A stretch of DNA of 64,000 nucleotides from Sulfobacillus acidophilus DSM 10332. Lineage in GTDB: Bacteria; Bacillota; Sulfobacillia; Sulfobacillales; Sulfobacillaceae. The notes below the pieces were generated by a model. It saw nothing but the letters and a program-made list of their open reading frames with translations, was not told the DNA's origin and made no database searches. The DNA is taken from positions 3,254,270 to 3,318,269 of the forward strand of contig CP003179.1 in assembly GCA_000237975.1 (NCBI GenBank), given 5' to 3'. Position numbers and translations under genes: made by a program. Below, piece after piece: positions 1 to 8,984 of the stretch; positions within the stretch are counted from its first letter, which is position 1; each line of letters begins with the position of its first letter.

Positions 1-69
1 AGTCGACGTGGTATCAGGCCGACGAAAGTGGGCCAAGGGACCTCGAAGCTCAAAAACCATGACGTCCAT
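1..69 (-). CDS. cas5: Cas5 (type I-B), N-terminal 23 codons only
   Basis: The start of a gene that runs off the left edge. Reading the minus strand from an ATG at 67-69 gives MDVMVFELRG, then PLAHFRRP and DTTST. The hydrophobic strand followed by G-x-x-AHFRRP-x-TT is the N-terminus typical of Cas5 of the I-B (Csh) type. That protein binds the 5' handle of the crRNA in Cascade. A GTGAGG ribosome site lies 8 bases upstream, and the gene begins 10 bases after the cas7 stop, so it belongs to the same operon. An internal ATG at 58-60 is an alternative start. The identity rests on a short segment and the conserved gene order cas6-cas8b-cas7-cas5. Confidence 0.75.
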   Translation of the reverse strand, partial: MDVMVFELRGPLAHFRRPDTTST

Positions 70-79
70 CGAATAGGCC

Positions 80-1039
80 TCACTCTTCAAATACGTGATA
101 TTCCGCGTCTAAGCGAGGTGTCATTTGAAGCAGAGGATTATGCCATACACGAATCCGCGCAATTTTCGCTCGAGCGGCGTTTAACCGTTCTTGAAGACTT
201 GCCACATCAAGTATGATATCCGCTACGTTCGTTGGTGGGCTGGTGGTGAATTCGGTGTGCACCGTTTCCTCGAGGTAGCCTAATCGGAAAAAAGGATCGT
301 GATATTCTACATGAACGAGTAACAAGGGAGATTGCAAACCGCGGCCACGAGCCTGACGGAATAACGTTCCATTCCATAATCCTTCCAACAATAAGTCGAC
401 GTCACTCTCGGTCATCCCCGACTGAGCCGCCAATGTATGATTAATAATGCCGGGCATCACAAACATCGCAAAGGGCGTCGTCCATGTAGTCCAAATTGTT
501 CCCTGAGTCTTTCCCTCATTTTCTCCTCCGTCGCCCTTAGCCGTTTCATCTTTCGATGGCATTACGACCGTACCTTGCACATAATGGGTGGCAACCGGAT
601 GAAGAGAATGAGCCCAACCGAACTGGACCGGACCGGTAACATGAAAGCTAACGCTCTTGACCGAAAATACCGTTCCGAATACCCGTGCATCAAAAGCGTG
701 GGCCAAAAGCGCTTTTTGGCGTTCGACGGCATCATTTGGATTGGCTCCAGCCCGTTCCCAAATTGTTTTGGCTAAACTATCCCGACCTAAAAGTTTTCCA
801 TCAGCTGTACGTTCCTCTCTAACAAACACGAACCGATCTTTATTCGGCCCACCATCGGGATACTTGGCTAAAACGTAGTCCCGAACATCTCGTTTAATAC
901 TAACGTCAGAAAGGGAGATCCTTCCGTCATCTTCACCAAAAATACGGCGTGCATCACTATCCGCTAACGGATCACGATTGGGAATGCCATCTTTAACAGA
1001 CTTAATAAAAAGTATTTCGCCATTACGTGGGGTTGACAC
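80..1039 (-). CDS. cas7: Cas7 (Csh2-type), Cascade backbone subunit
   Basis: A 319-residue protein of the Cas7/Csh2 (Csd2) family, whose members polymerise along the crRNA to form the Cascade backbone. Visible family features are the N-terminal strand NGEILFIKSVKDGIPNRDP, the segment ARVFGTVFSVKSVSFHVTGP that forms the RRM-like core, and a C-terminal half ending in repeated short strands. The length is normal for I-B Cas7. The start is GTG, about 10 bases after an AAGGAGG ribosome site, and only 5 bases separate it from the cas8b stop. It lies between cas8b and cas5, the standard I-B order. Confidence 0.9.
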   Translation of the reverse strand: MSTPRNGEILFIKSVKDGIPNRDPLADSDARRIFGEDDGRISLSDVSIKRDVRDYVLAKYPDGGPNKDRFVFVREERTADGKLLGRDSLAKTIWERAGANPNDAVERQKALLAHAFDARVFGTVFSVKSVSFHVTGPVQFGWAHSLHPVATHYVQGTVVMPSKDETAKGDGGENEGKTQGTIWTTWTTPFAMFVMPGIINHTLAAQSGMTESDVDLLLEGLWNGTLFRQARGRGLQSPLLLVHVEYHDPFFRLGYLEETVHTEFTTSPPTNVADIILDVASLQERLNAARAKIARIRVWHNPLLQMTPRLDAEYHVFEE

Positions 1040-1044
1040 TAGAA

Positions 1045-3006
1045 TTATGCCTCCTTAAATACTTCTTCGTTGTCAATTTCTCCGCCTAATGGAAGCCGAT
1101 ACAATCCATAACCTGCCCAAAACGACGACATAAAACGATCTTTATGTCGTTGAATGTCTTCAGATTGCCGCAAAAACTCCGAAAGACACAGAGCTACTTT
1201 TTGCACAAAACGTTGATTCAAGGGCATCTGTAATTTTAAAGCGAGTTCTTCGATTCGGCCCAACGCACGGTGACCTATCACATCTGGTGTCAAGTTAGAA
1301 CCAAACGTCATCACCCGACTTTGCAGATAATCTTTATGCGTTTTGTTGTAGTAGTGTTGGGCAAATTGGTGAACCGTCAATCCCATCATGAACCCTAGAT
1401 CTTCCAAATTATCTATTTGCCAATTGTTAACGTCTTTACCCCACATGGTCAATAACGTCTGCCATGGTTTCATAACCTGCCCCCTCTCAAAAGACTCTAT
1501 GGTTGACATATATTGGTACCAAAACTGATGAAACAACGCATATTGCTTCGCTAAGACCTGAAAGAGCGTCCATTGACGGGGATCAAGGCCTATTGTTCGC
1601 CCGTAGTCCGTTAAATTTTGGGAGACACGCTCAACTACTCGTTCCCGAGATAACGGGCGATGATGAAGAACGGTGCTAAGTGCAGCCCATAGAGCCCCAC
1701 TACCGTACATGCGCCCCAACAAAGCCGGTAAAGACGTTGGACGTAGTTCCAGGTTTGCGGCCTCATAATTTAAATCACCGACTAATCCGGATAACCGGTC
1801 TATATCGGATGGCATAATGTCGTCTACATAAGACCACAATTGAACATCCGCGTTGCTAACCGAATAGTAGATAGTCGCTAATCGATAGGTATCTTGATCT
1901 AACTCCTCCGGTAACATCAAAGGGATGCCTAGCACTTGATCGAGATGTCTAACTGCCCCTGATGTTTCGACTGTACTCTCCATTTTTTGAATGCCTCGAA
2001 TATAACGCTGCCAATCTTGTTGACTAAGCCCGTCATCTAACAAGGGAGTCACTAAAACGGTTCCCCGTATCGCAGGAATTTGGGTAAGGCTCCGATGCTG
2101 ATGACTTGCGGCAAATGCCTCCTGCATAATACGTGGCGGCAACGGTTGAGAAATTCGTTCAAACCACTTGGCTCCCATCGTTAGGGCTCCATAACAAGCC
2201 CCACAAAGAGCAACTCCTTCGTCTAAGTGGTGTGAATCTAAATCCTGTGGTAACGGAGCAGTCCACGTGACACTAAACCATGACCATGCTTTCGCATAAA
2301 TCGACACCACTTCTGAAGTTTTTTTGCAGATAGAACATTGACCTTGACTGCGACGTCCTTGATGGGAACCCTCTTCCAGTTTGGCCCACCAAATTCCCTC
2401 TACAATCTGGGTTAAGTCGGCTCGAATTTCCCATGTCGGATTAATTATGCTCGCTGTAATTTGACGGTGTTGCTGAGGCAATGGTTCTTCCTTGAGCGCA
2501 CGATAATAAACCTTAGATTCCGGATGACACAGCAGAATTAAGCCTTTACCGTCATCAAGGAAATCGATTTGATCCACTATACCTTGAGCAATTTGGGCAA
2601 GATACTCATCAAACTTAGAAGAGGCATCCCGAGTTTTAACTAATCGGCCCCGTAGGAACTTCTCAACCTGAAATGCGGAATTGATTTGATCCTTCTTAAA
2701 AAAAGGGTATGCCGGAAATCCATAACGCCCCTGAGGATTAATCGGGTTGCCTGTCGACGGAATCGCAACGGGTGCGATTGCTGTCCGATCGTCCGGTATA
2801 AATTTTTTCCCACCGGTGTCCATCAGACCCCATTGCTGGTGAGAATGAACTTTGACCTGTCCCTCCCCCAGCTCCACAATGATGACTTGTTGGTAAAAGT
2901 CACGAGCACGTCCGTCAATGTCCGTCAGTTGCTGAATTAGACGCGTCAGATCGTTGTTTTCGCTTATTAGAGGTCGGCCTACACGAATTAAATTCTCGAT
3001 CAACAT
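1045..3006 (-). CDS. cas8b: Cas8b (Csh1/TM1802-like), Cascade large subunit
   Basis: A 653-residue protein between cas6 and cas7. It fits the Csh1/Cas8b family by size, position and a central zinc-finger pair: CSICKK near residue 224 and CGACYG near residue 270. In I-B systems this subunit recognises the PAM and contacts the target DNA. The ATG follows the cas6 stop directly (TAA then ATG), with a GAGG ribosome site inside the end of cas6, suggesting translational coupling. The C-terminal half is helical and poorly conserved, as expected for large subunits. The family is divergent, so the exact subfamily is uncertain. Confidence 0.85.
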   Translation of the reverse strand: MLIENLIRVGRPLISENNDLTRLIQQLTDIDGRARDFYQQVIIVELGEGQVKVHSHQQWGLMDTGGKKFIPDDRTAIAPVAIPSTGNPINPQGRYGFPAYPFFKKDQINSAFQVEKFLRGRLVKTRDASSKFDEYLAQIAQGIVDQIDFLDDGKGLILLCHPESKVYYRALKEEPLPQQHRQITASIINPTWEIRADLTQIVEGIWWAKLEEGSHQGRRSQGQCSICKKTSEVVSIYAKAWSWFSVTWTAPLPQDLDSHHLDEGVALCGACYGALTMGAKWFERISQPLPPRIMQEAFAASHQHRSLTQIPAIRGTVLVTPLLDDGLSQQDWQRYIRGIQKMESTVETSGAVRHLDQVLGIPLMLPEELDQDTYRLATIYYSVSNADVQLWSYVDDIMPSDIDRLSGLVGDLNYEAANLELRPTSLPALLGRMYGSGALWAALSTVLHHRPLSRERVVERVSQNLTDYGRTIGLDPRQWTLFQVLAKQYALFHQFWYQYMSTIESFERGQVMKPWQTLLTMWGKDVNNWQIDNLEDLGFMMGLTVHQFAQHYYNKTHKDYLQSRVMTFGSNLTPDVIGHRALGRIEELALKLQMPLNQRFVQKVALCLSEFLRQSEDIQRHKDRFMSSFWAGYGLYRLPLGGEIDNEEVFKEA

Positions 3007-3765
3007 TTAACGAACCTCGTTCCCGGAAATTGATTCCACGAGTCCAAACCCCTGGGAGTTTCGATCACCTAATCCTGCATCCAGCCCAACTTGGAGAAGA
3101 TCCTTGGATCCTTCCAAGCGAAACATTCCGGCATATCCTTTTATAATGGTTTTTTTATAACGAACCAAATGAAATTTAGTGGCTCCTTGAGCCCGAATAG
3201 AGAAATCGGATTCCGCGCCACCCCATGGATGGCCATAAATTACCTGATATTTACGAAGAAGGTTCGTCCGAATAAGACGACCAAACTCTACTTCCCGAGG
3301 ATGATAATATTGGGTATATACACCTCCGTCGGGCTTTTCAAAAGTACTATGAATTGTGATGGGCGAAAGAGTCCGAACCAGTATCTTATTGTCCGTGACT
3401 CGAGGTTCTTGTACTGTAATACTTCCCAGACGACAAGGCGTGGGACCAATTCGCCATTGGTGACGGGATAACAGAGCTTGAATAAACTGGTCAATTATCA
3501 CTCGAATCGGGGACGACACCACTAACTGAATAGGCCAATTAAATGCAAAGACGCCGGATTTGAGTTGATAGGTGCCAAAAAGCTGCGAAAATGTAAATAA
3601 CCGAAGAGATCTCCCCTCAATAACAAAACCGTGATCATGAACTACCCGAGCGACAGGTTCTCCCATCGCCTGATACACGGCGCCCTGAACCCAATCTGCA
3701 TACATTCTAGCCGGAATGATTAAAGGGCCTTGATTAACAGATTCAAGGGTAATCATAACGCGCAT
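3007..3765 (-). CDS. cas6: Cas6 crRNA-processing endoribonuclease
   Basis: A 252-residue RAMP protein that would cut the array transcript inside the repeat, leaving an 8-base 5' handle. The C-terminus has the glycine-rich loop typical of Cas6 (LQVGLDAGLGDRNSQGFG-like), and a GYAGMFRLEG segment precedes it. A catalytic histidine cannot be assigned with certainty; candidates are in the N-terminal third (HDHGF). It is the first gene of the leftward cas operon, 197 bases downstream of the array end. An AAAGGGA ribosome site precedes the ATG. Confidence 0.88.
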   Translation of the reverse strand: MRVMITLESVNQGPLIIPARMYADWVQGAVYQAMGEPVARVVHDHGFVIEGRSLRLFTFSQLFGTYQLKSGVFAFNWPIQLVVSSPIRVIIDQFIQALLSRHQWRIGPTPCRLGSITVQEPRVTDNKILVRTLSPITIHSTFEKPDGGVYTQYYHPREVEFGRLIRTNLLRKYQVIYGHPWGGAESDFSIRAQGATKFHLVRYKKTIIKGYAGMFRLEGSKDLLQVGLDAGLGDRNSQGFGLVESISGNEVR

Positions 3766-3962
3766 ATTATGGTCCCTTTCACAATCATTATATCAATCAA
3801 CTTTTGATACCCTATTTTGATAAAAGTACCATATAACGGCATCTTCCTCTATTAAAATACGACAAGCTGAGCGGTAATGCAAAGACCGTTATATAATTTG
3901 CCTTGAACAATCCCAATAGACAGCTATAATCGCCAAACCTAACCCGAGTGAATACGGTCTAT
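3766..3962 (-). promoter_or_regulatory. AT-rich cas operon upstream region with inverted repeats
   Basis: This 197-base segment between the array end and cas6 must hold any separate promoter for the cas operon. Seen directly: a 9-base inverted repeat (ATATAACGG at 3831-3839 and CCGTTATAT at 3886-3894) and a shorter one (TATCAA at 3791-3796, TTGATA at 3804-3809). Both are suitable operator-like sites. No clear -35/-10 pair was found. No gene is visible. Confidence 0.35.
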
Positions 3963-5693
3963 GTTTCAATTCCTCATAGGTAGGCTATAAACAGATATTG
4001 TCATCGGGTATCCTCCTATCAGGTGGATTTCAATTCCTCATAGGTAGGCTATAAACTGGGCATTCGTCGAATTACGATTCGCTAGCGTTACGATTTCAAT
4101 TCCTCATAGGTAGGCTATAAACAGATATTGTCATCGGGTATCCTCCTATCAGGTGGATTTCAATTCCTCATAGGTAGGCTATAAACATCCGATTGATGTG
4201 CATATCGAGCCGGCACATGCATTTCAATTCCTCATAGGTAGGCTATAAACTCCAGTCGTAGGCGGTTGTCCCTTGGGTTTCCATATTTCAATTCCTCATA
4301 GGTAGGCTATAAACTACCATGTTGACCGGTTGTTGCATAGTATCATGCTACATTTCAATTCCTCATAGGTAGGCTATAAACCTATTGCCGGAGTCCAGTC
4401 GTCGTCCGGCGTATCGGATTTCAATTCCTCATAGGTAGGCTATAAACAATCTCACCCCATCGGAGTGGGAAGCCTATAACTCGATTTCAATTCCTCATAG
4501 GTAGGCTATAAACTACCAGTGCCAGCCAACCGGAGAGCCGGCCATGAACCAATTTCAATTCCTCATAGGTAGGCTATAAACCATCTAGCCGAAAATTGGC
4601 TGGATGTAACCTTAGAATTTCAATTCCTCATAGGTAGGCTATAAACCGGAGGCGGCTGTGGCGATCCTCACGCTCCGCGATATTTCAATTCCTCATAGGT
4701 AGGCTATAAACGTCTTTTTATGGAGCGGTAATGCATGATAAGCCTGAACATTTCAATTCCTCATAGGTAGGCTATAAACGTTTGGGTACTTTTCCTTGCC
4801 CATGATACGAGATATTTCAATTCCTCATAGGTAGGCTATAAACCAAGATGCTCAGATCACGATCGGGGCCGGAGGAAATGATTTCAATTCCTCATAGGTA
4901 GGCTATAAACGTTTGGGTACTTTTCCTTGCCCATGATACGAGATATTTCAATTCCTCATAGGTAGGCTATAAACGCCAGTCGCCGGCGACGATCCGGGTT
5001 CGGCCGCATACGATTTCAATTCCTCATAGGTAGGCTATAAACGAGCGACGGCACCGGCAGCACCGGCGGGACAGGAATTTCAATTCCTCATAGGTAGGCT
5101 ATAAACGGATTTGGGTATGGACTTCCTGGTGTTCCCACTGCAATTTCAATTCCTCATAGGTAGGCTATAAACTGGCCGAGTTACTGACGGCAGCCGACGT
5201 CAATGCAAATTTCAATTCCTCATAGGTAGGCTATAAACCTTTCTCCTCGGGTAAGCGTTTGAACGGCTTGAAATTTCAATTCCTCATAGGTAGGCTATAA
5301 ACTAACAGTCGTATCATCGTCGATGAAGGCGGAACAAATTTCAATTCCTCATAGGTAGGCTATAAACCGCAACCGCCTGTTGGCGCTCTAATCCGCTACG
5401 GATTTCAATTCCTCATAGGTAGGCTATAAACACGATACGGTCGTGGTCAGTGAGGTTGTGTTCGGGATTTCAATTCCTCATAGGTAGGCTATAAACGCAT
5501 TCTTCCATGGCCCGGACAATCACGTCCATCGTATTTCAATTCCTCATAGGTAGGCTATAAACTCGTCGGCGGCATGGGGGATCATCCACGTATACAGATT
5601 TCAATTCCTCATAGGTAGGCTATAAACCTTGGCGATGCAGGATGACGGATGGATTCTCCGGAGATTTCAATTCCTCATAGGTAGGCTATAAAC
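3963..5693 (-). CRISPR. Type I-B CRISPR array, 27 repeats and 26 spacers
   Basis: Twenty-seven 30-base repeats separated by 26 spacers of 34 to 38 bases. In transcript sense (minus strand) the repeat begins GTTTATAGCC and ends GAATTGAAAT. The ATTGAAA 3' end is the 5'-handle signature of I-B/I-A/III repeats, so transcription runs leftwards from a leader at 5694 towards the cas genes. Every repeat is identical except the leader-distal one at 3963-3992, whose last base is C (GAAAC) instead of T. Two spacers occur twice, each pair separated by one other spacer: 3993-4026 equals 4123-4156, and 4780-4813 equals 4911-4944. Confidence 0.98.
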
Positions 5694-6112
5694 CCATTTT
5701 GCGCTGATAAATCACAGATCGTCAAGAACAGTCGTCCATGCTTTTAATATTAACCGGAAATCCAAAACGGCTATTATGTGCTTATAATTCTTGCCTTATA
5801 GCCCCGAATCATGGGTGTTGTCGATCCCCCGGGATTTTTGCACAAATGGTCATCGACAACATTTGAATAAATGAATTACAACGCTATCATAGCTTCAACC
5901 AGCTGCGAAACGTGAGATAACCTAAAGTTAAAGATTGGCGGATTACACAAAGCACCAAAACGATCGAAGGACCGCCGTCAGTCGAGACCAAATCCCAGAT
6001 TCACAAAGTCGTTCCGACCACTATCGGCAATAGGTTTGGAGTGTTTATGTCTGGCCGGTCGAAGTCCCAAAAGTATATTTTAACAGGATTACCACCACGA
6101 CCGACGAGTCCC
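5694..6112 (-). promoter_or_regulatory. CRISPR leader and adjoining non-coding region
   Basis: The sequence flanking the leader-proximal repeat is AT-rich for about 200 bases, in contrast to the GC-rich surroundings, and carries A/T stretches in the leftward direction such as GAATTATAAG near 5780. It should contain the array promoter and the integration signals read by Cas1-Cas2. The part from about 5900 to 6112 has ordinary composition. No gene or RNA was recognised there. Confidence 0.6.
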
Positions 6113-7300
6113 TTACCGTATTCGAAGTAGCTTCAATAGGTCGAACGGAGATTCGCTGATTAAATTCGTTCGATAAATCCGTGCGGCCCAGAATAATAGC
6201 CCTATCCCGGTCGCTAGACTGATGGTTACACCAAAAAGCCATTGCCACCATAAAGCCATCCCTAAGCTGGCTTGTTCGAACATCAATAGCGGAAAAAGCG
6301 GGGGGATAAGCGTAACCACCTGAAACCAAAGGACATGAGCCATTTTCAACCCGGCAATAGCCAGTCCATAGCCGACCACTAAGAGCATCGCCGGCAATCC
6401 CATGGCCCCTCGCGCATCCTCGGGTCGGGACAATGACGCCCCAATCGCGGCAAAAAGCGCACCATAGAGAAGAAACCCTATCATGTAAGCCCCGAGTAAA
6501 TCCCCCCACTCGGCGATGGAGGCCGATTTTAGATCCATTTGACGGACCAATTCACGGGCGGTCGGGTCACCCGCCAACATCCCGAGGGCCACTATCGCCA
6601 CGACACTCACTTGCACCAAACCGGCCACGCCGGTACCACCCAATTTGGCCAGCAAAAGATATTCGGCTCGTACTCGGGCCAATAGCACCTCGCTGACGCG
6701 AGAGGCTTTTTCCGCACTGACATTTAAGACCAACATTTGCCCGTACATGACCAGCGTGACAAAGAGAAAAATGATCAGCACATAGGTCAGAGCCTCCTTG
6801 GCCAGTTGGGGTCCGTGAGACACGGTAGTGACCGTAATCGGCGGAGGGGTGAGGGCGTCGGTTAACCGGGATAACGGAATCCCTAACGTCGCTAGACGGG
6901 TGGTCATCACCACCTGATCAATTGCCGCCTTCGCCAACGGCGCCGCTTCGGGGTCCGTACCCCGAATGAGTAGATGAAATCGGCCGTCCGAAACCCCTTG
7001 CGATCCCGGTATGACTTGAATGACGTAGGCCGCCCGGTCGGAAGACTCTAGACGAATATTCTCCCCGGCTTGATTACCCAGGCGTTTTAATGCCTCATCG
7101 AATACCCCCGTAATGGTAGGCGAGGGGGAAACAACCGCCCAGGTGCTTACCGAGCGGGCGGTTCCCAGAGCCTGTAGTCGCGGCAAAAGCGCCATCGCCA
7201 ACACGACGACAGCGGCCGAAATCACCGTCGTCACGATAAATGCCCGCGATTGCAATGTTTCCTTAACGTCTCGCCGCCATAACAGAAGAAATTCCATCAT
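6113..7300 (-). CDS. ABC-2 type exporter permease, NatB-like
   Basis: A 395-residue membrane protein. One N-terminal membrane segment (about residues 20-42) is followed by a large extracytoplasmic domain and about five membrane segments in the C-terminal half. The EKASRVSEVLLARV motif after the second segment is typical of NatB/ABC-2 export permeases. The start is placed at ATG 7298-7300 because it overlaps the ATPase stop by ATGA; a longer reading frame upstream is only the shadow of the ATPase gene. It pairs with the ATPase at 7297-8235. The substrate is unknown; family members export Na+, peptides or drugs. Confidence 0.85.
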   Translation of the reverse strand: MMEFLLLWRRDVKETLQSRAFIVTTVISAAVVVLAMALLPRLQALGTARSVSTWAVVSPSPTITGVFDEALKRLGNQAGENIRLESSDRAAYVIQVIPGSQGVSDGRFHLLIRGTDPEAAPLAKAAIDQVVMTTRLATLGIPLSRLTDALTPPPITVTTVSHGPQLAKEALTYVLIIFLFVTLVMYGQMLVLNVSAEKASRVSEVLLARVRAEYLLLAKLGGTGVAGLVQVSVVAIVALGMLAGDPTARELVRQMDLKSASIAEWGDLLGAYMIGFLLYGALFAAIGASLSRPEDARGAMGLPAMLLVVGYGLAIAGLKMAHVLWFQVVTLIPPLFPLLMFEQASLGMALWWQWLFGVTISLATGIGLLFWAARIYRTNLISESPFDLLKLLRIR

Positions 7301-8235
7301 GATTTTTCCTCCGTCAAGGGTCCTTGGACCAATGCCACGTAGACTTCTTCCAAGTCGGGCGGCCCGACCGAATAGAAACGGACGTCCCCTATCGCCCCGA
7401 TCTCGGATAGTAGAGTTTGACTGTCTAACGTCTCGGAGAGTCGATACCACCGCTCCTGACCGTCTACCACTTTTTCGGGCGTGAGTCTCCGGGCACGCTC
7501 CCAATCCTTCAGGAGCTCTGTGTTTAATTCGTCCCACGCGATTTTCAACACCCGGTACCCCAGACTTTGGCGCACCGCTTCCAGTGATCCATGGGCAACG
7601 GCCCGCCCCGCCTGAATCACGGTCACGCTCTGACACAAATCTTCAATAAATTCCATCGTGTGACTCGACAAAAGGACCGTTGTGCCTTGGCGCCGGATCT
7701 CGCGGATGACGTCTTTCATCAACCGGACATTGACCGGGTCCATCCCTTCGAACGGCTCATCCAGGACCAAGAGTTCCGGAGAGCCTAATAGCGCCAGGGC
7801 CATCTGGGCTTTACGGGCATTCCCTTTACTCAGTTCGCTCCCCCGGCGGTCTAGATAGGGATGAAGCGCTAACCGGTCAACCCATTCGGCCACCCGGGTT
7901 CGACTATCTTGAGCCCCGAGGCCCCAAAGCCGGGCAAAAAATTCCAACTGCTCGGAAAGGCGCATTTTGGGATAAAGTCCCCGTTCCTCGGGAACATAGC
8001 CGAAGTGATGCCGCGGCACCGAGTCAAGCGGGCGTCCGCGCCAACTGATATGCCCTTGATCAGGGGTCATGATACGGAGAATCATCCGCATCGCGGTAGT
8101 TTTTCCCGCCCCGTTGGGCCCAATGATGCCGTGAACGGCCCCTTCGGCGACCTCAAAAGACAACCCGTTTAAGGCGGGTTTTGATAAAAATGCTTTGGAC
8201 AACCGGCTAACCGTCAGCCCCATGGCCTCACCCAC
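7297..8235 (-). CDS. ABC transporter ATP-binding protein, NatA-like
   Basis: A 312-residue ATPase with Walker A GPNGAGKT (about residues 39-46), a signature variant LSKGNARKAQ and Walker B LLVLDEPFEGMDP, then an H-loop SSHTMEF. The signature lacks the usual LSGGQ, as in several NatA/DUF4162-type exporters, and a C-terminal extension of about 80 residues matches that group. Two starts are possible: GTG at 8235, or ATG at 8223 with a GGTGAGG site very close to it. It is translationally coupled to the downstream permease. Confidence 0.88.
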   Translation of the reverse strand: MGEAMGLTVSRLSKAFLSKPALNGLSFEVAEGAVHGIIGPNGAGKTTAMRMILRIMTPDQGHISWRGRPLDSVPRHHFGYVPEERGLYPKMRLSEQLEFFARLWGLGAQDSRTRVAEWVDRLALHPYLDRRGSELSKGNARKAQMALALLGSPELLVLDEPFEGMDPVNVRLMKDVIREIRRQGTTVLLSSHTMEFIEDLCQSVTVIQAGRAVAHGSLEAVRQSLGYRVLKIAWDELNTELLKDWERARRLTPEKVVDGQERWYRLSETLDSQTLLSEIGAIGDVRFYSVGPPDLEEVYVALVQGPLTEEKS

Positions 8236-8305
8236 TACCCGGTACTCATCTCTTATAAAGCGCTATTCGCGATCTTATCCGCGAATTCCTTTCACGTCGG
8301 AGACC

Positions 8306-8836
8306 CTAGTGCACTCCTACCCCGTATTGATAAACCATCGTGCCCCCGATTGAAGCGGTCAGAGTAACCAAGGCAACCGCCCCAATTAATAAGACGAACG
8401 ACAACAGAGTTTGCCGCCCACGTTGGGTATGGGCAAACGACCATCCTGCTCCCGACGCCCGGGGATAGCGGGCCAAGAGCCGTAGGGCCAGTGACGCCAA
8501 ACCAAAAAAGCCGGTCAATACCGCGTCGCGTTGATGAGCGCTGAGGAGCGCATCGGTTGTTGCCGTCCAATGGACGAAGTGTTCGGACACCACCCCCATC
8601 GCCGCCGCCACGATACCCGCCAGGAGCCCTAAAACCAAAAGCCAAAAACTTGCTCGGTCAAAAAAGCGGTCGGGCACCGGCCATAACCATGACAAAATCG
8701 CCGTCAACAGGCTGAGATAGAGTAATACAATGGGGAAATGCACCACCATGGGATGAATGGTCGGCGGAAAAATCCGGGTGCCAATATGAATCCAAAGACC
8801 TAAGATAGCACCCCATAGATGGAATAGAAAACCCAT
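8306..8836 (-). CDS. DUF2231-like integral membrane protein
   Basis: A 176-residue protein with four predicted membrane segments. The IHPMVVHFPIVLLYLSLL segment is characteristic of the DUF2231 family, which has a conserved H-P-x-x-V-H-F-P motif possibly involved in haem or metal binding. The start is the ATG at 8836, preceded by AAGGGAG at 9 bases; an upstream in-frame start lacks a ribosome site. The function of the family is not established. It is separated from the ABC genes by about 70 bases. Confidence 0.7.
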   Translation of the reverse strand: MGFLFHLWGAILGLWIHIGTRIFPPTIHPMVVHFPIVLLYLSLLTAILSWLWPVPDRFFDRASFWLLVLGLLAGIVAAAMGVVSEHFVHWTATTDALLSAHQRDAVLTGFFGLASLALRLLARYPRASGAGWSFAHTQRGRQTLLSFVLLIGAVALVTLTASIGGTMVYQYGVGVH

Positions 8837-8984
8837 GCGCCACGCTCCCTTATCACTGATGTACAACCCTCCGTGTGGTCAACGGAAAACCCGCCGGTTT
8901 TGTGACCGGCCGCAAATTTTTCTCCCGCCGGGTTTCATGATACGCTGTCAGGCGAAGACCTTCATCGACTAAGGGGGATCTGCC

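Noticed and set aside
3766-3962. Possible CreA-like crRNA or CreT toxin between array and cas6
   Set aside because: No degenerate repeat (ATTGAAA-like handle) and no small frame with a ribosome site were found in this segment.
8878-8925. GCCGGT/ACCGGC hairpin followed by a T-run before the M61 gene
   Set aside because: No gene is transcribed into it on the plus strand, and the stem is only six bases, so a terminator or riboswitch call is not supported.
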